Shown here: positions 12,996-14,749 of the stretch, in pieces
Layout: each line of letters begins with the position of its first letter
How positions within the stretch are numbered: position 1 is the first letter of the stretch
Assembly (NCBI GenBank): GCA_009775605.1
Contig: VSPV01000060.1
Location: 1 to 14,749, forward strand
Direction: 5' to 3'
From: Paramuribaculum sp.
GTDB taxonomy: Bacteria > Bacteroidota > Bacteroidia > Bacteroidales > Muribaculaceae
DNA length: 14,749 bases
The notes under the pieces: model-generated
Told to the model about the DNA's origin: nothing
Databases searched by the model: none
What the model saw: only the letters and a program-made list of their open reading frames with translations
Translations under genes and position numbers: made by a program

Positions 12996-14084
12996 TCAGT
13001 CTGCCGGATGGAATACCGCTATAGGAGCATAGACGAGCATTGATGTCTGGCTCTCTTTCTGTATCAGCGCGAAATTCTTTTCCGCAAGTGTGGTCAGAGG
13101 AGCAGGAGTTGTCCAGTTGGAAAAGAATGGTACAAGGTTCTGATTGTAATACAGTATAAGGTTATTATCATCATTCTTATAGTGCGTAAATATCGTGACG
13201 CATTCTTTTTTTGTTGGATCGCCCATGTCAACGGATACTTCCTGCTGTGCGAAATTGGATTTCAATGCTTCCGCGGCGATGTCCATTTTTTTGAGATTGA
13301 AGAATTCAGACTGCGCTTCCTTGAAAGAAGGTTCGTCGACAAAAGCTATGATGTTGCCTCCGTAGAAATATTTATGGGACGACTCGTCCTTTTCATATTC
13401 GCCGGTCTCGGAATTTCTGAACCACAGGTCATAGGTCCACTGGTCTGTGAAATGGATTTTTGCTGCGGAATATCCTGAATTCTCTTTGAGTACACCGACC
13501 ATGCCTTTGAAGAAATCGGTGCACTTAGTTCCGAGGTCTTCCGTCCCATTGGCCACATTTATCTTTGGATAGATGTCGTCCGAATTGAACTCAATCTCGT
13601 AAGTCTTGCCGGTGATCGGTGCGTCGGCAGGAATAAGCTCGCGAGCCACCCTGACAAACCATTCGTTCTCACCTTCGCCGTTGAGCTTGATTTCACCGGT
13701 CACATTGTATTTATAATGCGTATCGGAGTATTCACCGGCCATAAGCACATCGTCATTTTCTTTTCTTAGATTCAGGTCGAAGCTGGGGGTATAAGTTATT
13801 ATTTCATTTACACCCAAAGTGGTGCAGAAAAGAGAAGAGCAACTGAATTTAAGCGTGTTCTGGGTCATGGTCTCGGGGTTGAATGTACCCTCTATCTGTG
13901 TTGTCAGGCCTGAACCGTGGGCAATGTATTTTCCATCGACAAAAATGAATATATTTTTGGCCGGAATCTCGCCCGTCTCTATCATCTGCGGAAGGCGGGG
14001 CGCATTGTCATCATCATCGCTGCATGCGGTGAACACTAACGGCATCGCCATCATGGCGAGCAGAGGGAAAAAGTACTTTTTCAT
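12996..14084 (-). CDS. Surface-type lipoprotein of unknown function
   Basis: This 362-residue protein has a lipoprotein signal peptide (MKKYFFPLLAMMAMPLVFTA) and a lipidation Cys21 followed by SDDDDN. The Cys-Ser-Asp-rich start matches the export signal that sends Bacteroidota lipoproteins to the outer face of the outer membrane. I do not recognise the mature domain. It is rich in beta-strand pattern and aromatic residues (for example NIFIFVDGKYIAHGSGL, WTYDLWFRNSETGEYE, NLILYYNQNLVPFFSNW), with two apparent halves that begin with similar strand-rich segments, which would suit a beta-sandwich or lipocalin-like binding protein. The open frame continues 33 codons upstream, but the ATG at 14084 starts the signal peptide. 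The gene is AT-richer than trmD and the HypE-like gene. It stands alone, with its own terminator and no obvious TAnnTTTG promoter box. Confidence 0.85.
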   Translation of the reverse strand: MKKYFFPLLAMMAMPLVFTACSDDDDNAPRLPQMIETGEIPAKNIFIFVDGKYIAHGSGLTTQIEGTFNPETMTQNTLKFSCSSLFCTTLGVNEIITYTPSFDLNLRKENDDVLMAGEYSDTHYKYNVTGEIKLNGEGENEWFVRVARELIPADAPITGKTYEIEFNSDDIYPKINVANGTEDLGTKCTDFFKGMVGVLKENSGYSAAKIHFTDQWTYDLWFRNSETGEYEKDESSHKYFYGGNIIAFVDEPSFKEAQSEFFNLKKMDIAAEALKSNFAQQEVSVDMGDPTKKECVTIFTHYKNDDNNLILYYNQNLVPFFSNWTTPAPLTTLAEKNFALIQKESQTSMLVYAPIAVFHPAD

Positions 14085-14226
14085 GGAATAAAATTTGAAT
14101 AGTGAAACAATTTGTTTTATGTGTTTATTTTGTTGTTTTATGTCGTTTGTAATAAAGAGATGAAAACCGTGAAAAGACTGCATGGGAGTGTCGGAATTTA
14201 ATATTGTTTAACACAAAAGCGAGGCA

Positions 14227-14310
14227 GTCTGGCTCTTGTCCAATCAAACGAGCCAACTTTTTATGGCTTTTGCTTTCGCTGAATAGTTACAGCCGTCTGG
14301 CTGATTGGAT
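14227..14310. repeat. Short hairpin cluster beside the inverted-repeat element
   Basis: This stretch has no credible gene. GTCTGGCT occurs twice (14227-14234, 14295-14302), followed by CCAATCA (14240-14246) in one place and its reverse complement TGATTGG (14302-14308) in the other. GGCTC (14231-14235) pairs with GAGCC (14250-14254), AGCCA (14251-14255) with TGGCT (14264-14268), and CAGCC (14290-14294) with GGCTG (14299-14303). TTTTT at 14259-14263 lies in the loop of the second hairpin and just after the first, so this could also act as a plus-strand terminator. Confidence 0.6.
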
Positions 14311-14328
14311 GGCGCGGCATAGGGGGAA

Positions 14329-14585
14329 AGCACCGGAGGTGCGATGTTTGTATAACCGGCTGCGTAAGCTGCCGGACAGAAGTCCGGCCCTCCTAAGCGA
14401 GGCGAGCTGCGGAGCATGCGCCCCTCGCCGTTTGCGCAAGCATGGGGTCGGCCAGAAACGTGATCAGCCCAAGCTGTCGCGTTTATGCGCATCGCCATTC
14501 CCAGGCTCTCCGCATTTACAAACGGAGTTCGCCCTTTTCTGGCAGCTTACGCAGCCAGTTTTACAGACATCGCTCCTCCGGAGCT
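14329..14585. repeat. Composite inverted-repeat element with paired hairpins
   Basis: A 48-bp unit at 14329-14376 (plus) recurs inverted at 14538-14585 (minus), matching at 42 of 48 positions, with 161 bp between. Each unit holds two hairpins: GCACC-GGA-GGTGC then CCGGCTGC-GTAA-GCTGCCGG in the left copy, and GCTCC-GGA-GGAGC then CTGGCTGC-GTAA-GCTGCCAG in the right. Four of the six differences are two compensatory pairs that keep each stem closed. The interior adds further hairpins, for example GGCGAG/CTCGCC (14401-14406, 14424-14429) and CTCCG/CGGAG (14508-14512, 14523-14527). The GCGTAAGC core and the ATGTTTGTA linker look like a dispersed REP- or MITE-like family. No transposase is present. 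Frames that cross it are repeat translation rather than genes. Confidence 0.75.
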
Positions 14586-14663
14586 CCTGGCTGGACACCC
14601 TGAAATAACTGTTGCGGCAAGCAGTGCTGCAACGACTTTACTCATGAGAAAAAGTTTTTTCAT
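14547..14663 (-). pseudogene. Lipoprotein gene remnant cut by the hairpin element
   Basis: A 38-codon frame starts with a complete lipoprotein signal peptide (MKKLFLMSKVVAALLAATVI, then SGC, with Cys23 as the lipidation site). The remainder, PARSSGGAMSVKLAA, is translation of the hairpin repeat, ending at a TAA inside it. The repeat copy begins at 14585, only three codons past the cysteine. The gene therefore appears interrupted or replaced by the element. A promoter (14708-14739) remains upstream. No plausible downstream coding half was found on the far side of the element. A real micro-lipoprotein cannot be excluded. Confidence 0.6.
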
Positions 14664-14707
14664 GGTTTTAAAGGGTCAGTGTAAAAAGTCGGTTGTTAAA
14701 ACACGGC

Positions 14708-14739
14708 CAAAGATAGTTAACTTTGCGGAATGAAACAAT
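14708..14739 (-). promoter_or_regulatory. Promoter of the lipoprotein remnant
   Basis: On the minus strand ATTG (14739-14736) is separated by 20 bases from TATCTTTG (14715-14708), a good promoter match. The remnant's ATG lies 44 bases further on. The -33 box falls within the first codons of the divergent gene at 14730. Confidence 0.65.
14718..14725 (+). promoter_or_regulatory. -7 box of the gene leaving the right edge
   Basis: TAACTTTG matches TAnnTTTG and ends four bases before the ATG at 14730. TTG (14693-14695) lies 22 bases upstream. It is two bases away from the opposing -7 box at 14708-14715, and the two together form an imperfect dyad, CAAAG-N8-CTTTG (14708-14725). Confidence 0.5.
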
Positions 14740-14749
14740 GGCAGGTATT
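14730..14749 (+). CDS. Possible gene start at the right edge
   Basis: ATG at 14730 opens a frame (MKQWQV...) that runs out of the window after six codons. The only support is its position four bases after a TAnnTTTG box, the same near-leaderless layout as the regulator at 2838 and the channel gene at 3002. The product cannot be named. Confidence 0.35.

Noticed and set aside
14204..14733. Open frames of 82-134 codons on both strands through the right-hand repeat region.
   Set aside because: They translate the hairpin units; similar peptide stretches such as AAYAASFTDIAPP and AAYAAGYTNIAPP arise from the two inverted copies, and none has a ribosome site or family match.

Overview
The window looks like a chromosomal segment from a gut-type Bacteroidales bacterium, most likely Muribaculaceae or a close relative. 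Three things support this: most core genes are GC-rich; several genes start just downstream of TAnnTTTG boxes, the Bacteroidota -7 promoter element, often with TTG or TTTG 19-22 bases upstream; and one lipoprotein carries a Cys-Ser-Asp4 export signal of the Bacteroidota type. Placement below order is inference.

Layout. (1) 1-1193, minus strand: the N-terminus of a dihydrolipoamide dehydrogenase-like flavoprotein, an AT-rich 9-bp tandem repeat, and asnA (ammonia-dependent asparagine synthetase) with a near-consensus promoter. (2) 1277-8643: a tripartite efflux locus. A response regulator and a histidine kinase, overlapping by ATGA, are read leftward. A four-gene operon is read rightward: TolC-like outer membrane channel, HlyD/MacA-like adaptor, MacB-type ATPase and a double-FtsX permease. 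The 163-bp divergent control region holds two perfect inverted repeats. One is centred exactly midway between the two start codons; the other fills the core promoter of the efflux operon. The simplest reading is an envelope-stress or exported-substrate system switched by its own two-component pair. (3) 8720-10273: an AT-richer patch with an intact AraC-type regulator and, divergently, a GH29 alpha-L-fucosidase truncated just before the expected catalytic nucleophile. (4) 10279-12886: a WYL-domain regulator whose leader contains a strong hairpin, overlapping trmD by 11 bp, followed by a shortened HypE/PurM-like protein. (5) 12908-14084, minus strand: an AT-richer surface-type lipoprotein gene with its own terminator. 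(6) 14085-14749: no intact gene. This stretch holds a composite hairpin-rich inverted repeat, a lipoprotein signal peptide cut short where that repeat begins, and tightly packed divergent promoters, the right-hand one leading into a gene that leaves the window.

Most notable are the hairpin element at the right end, whose two inverted copies differ by compensatory changes, and the symmetric control region of the efflux locus. No phage, integrase, transposase, CRISPR array, rRNA or tRNA was seen.
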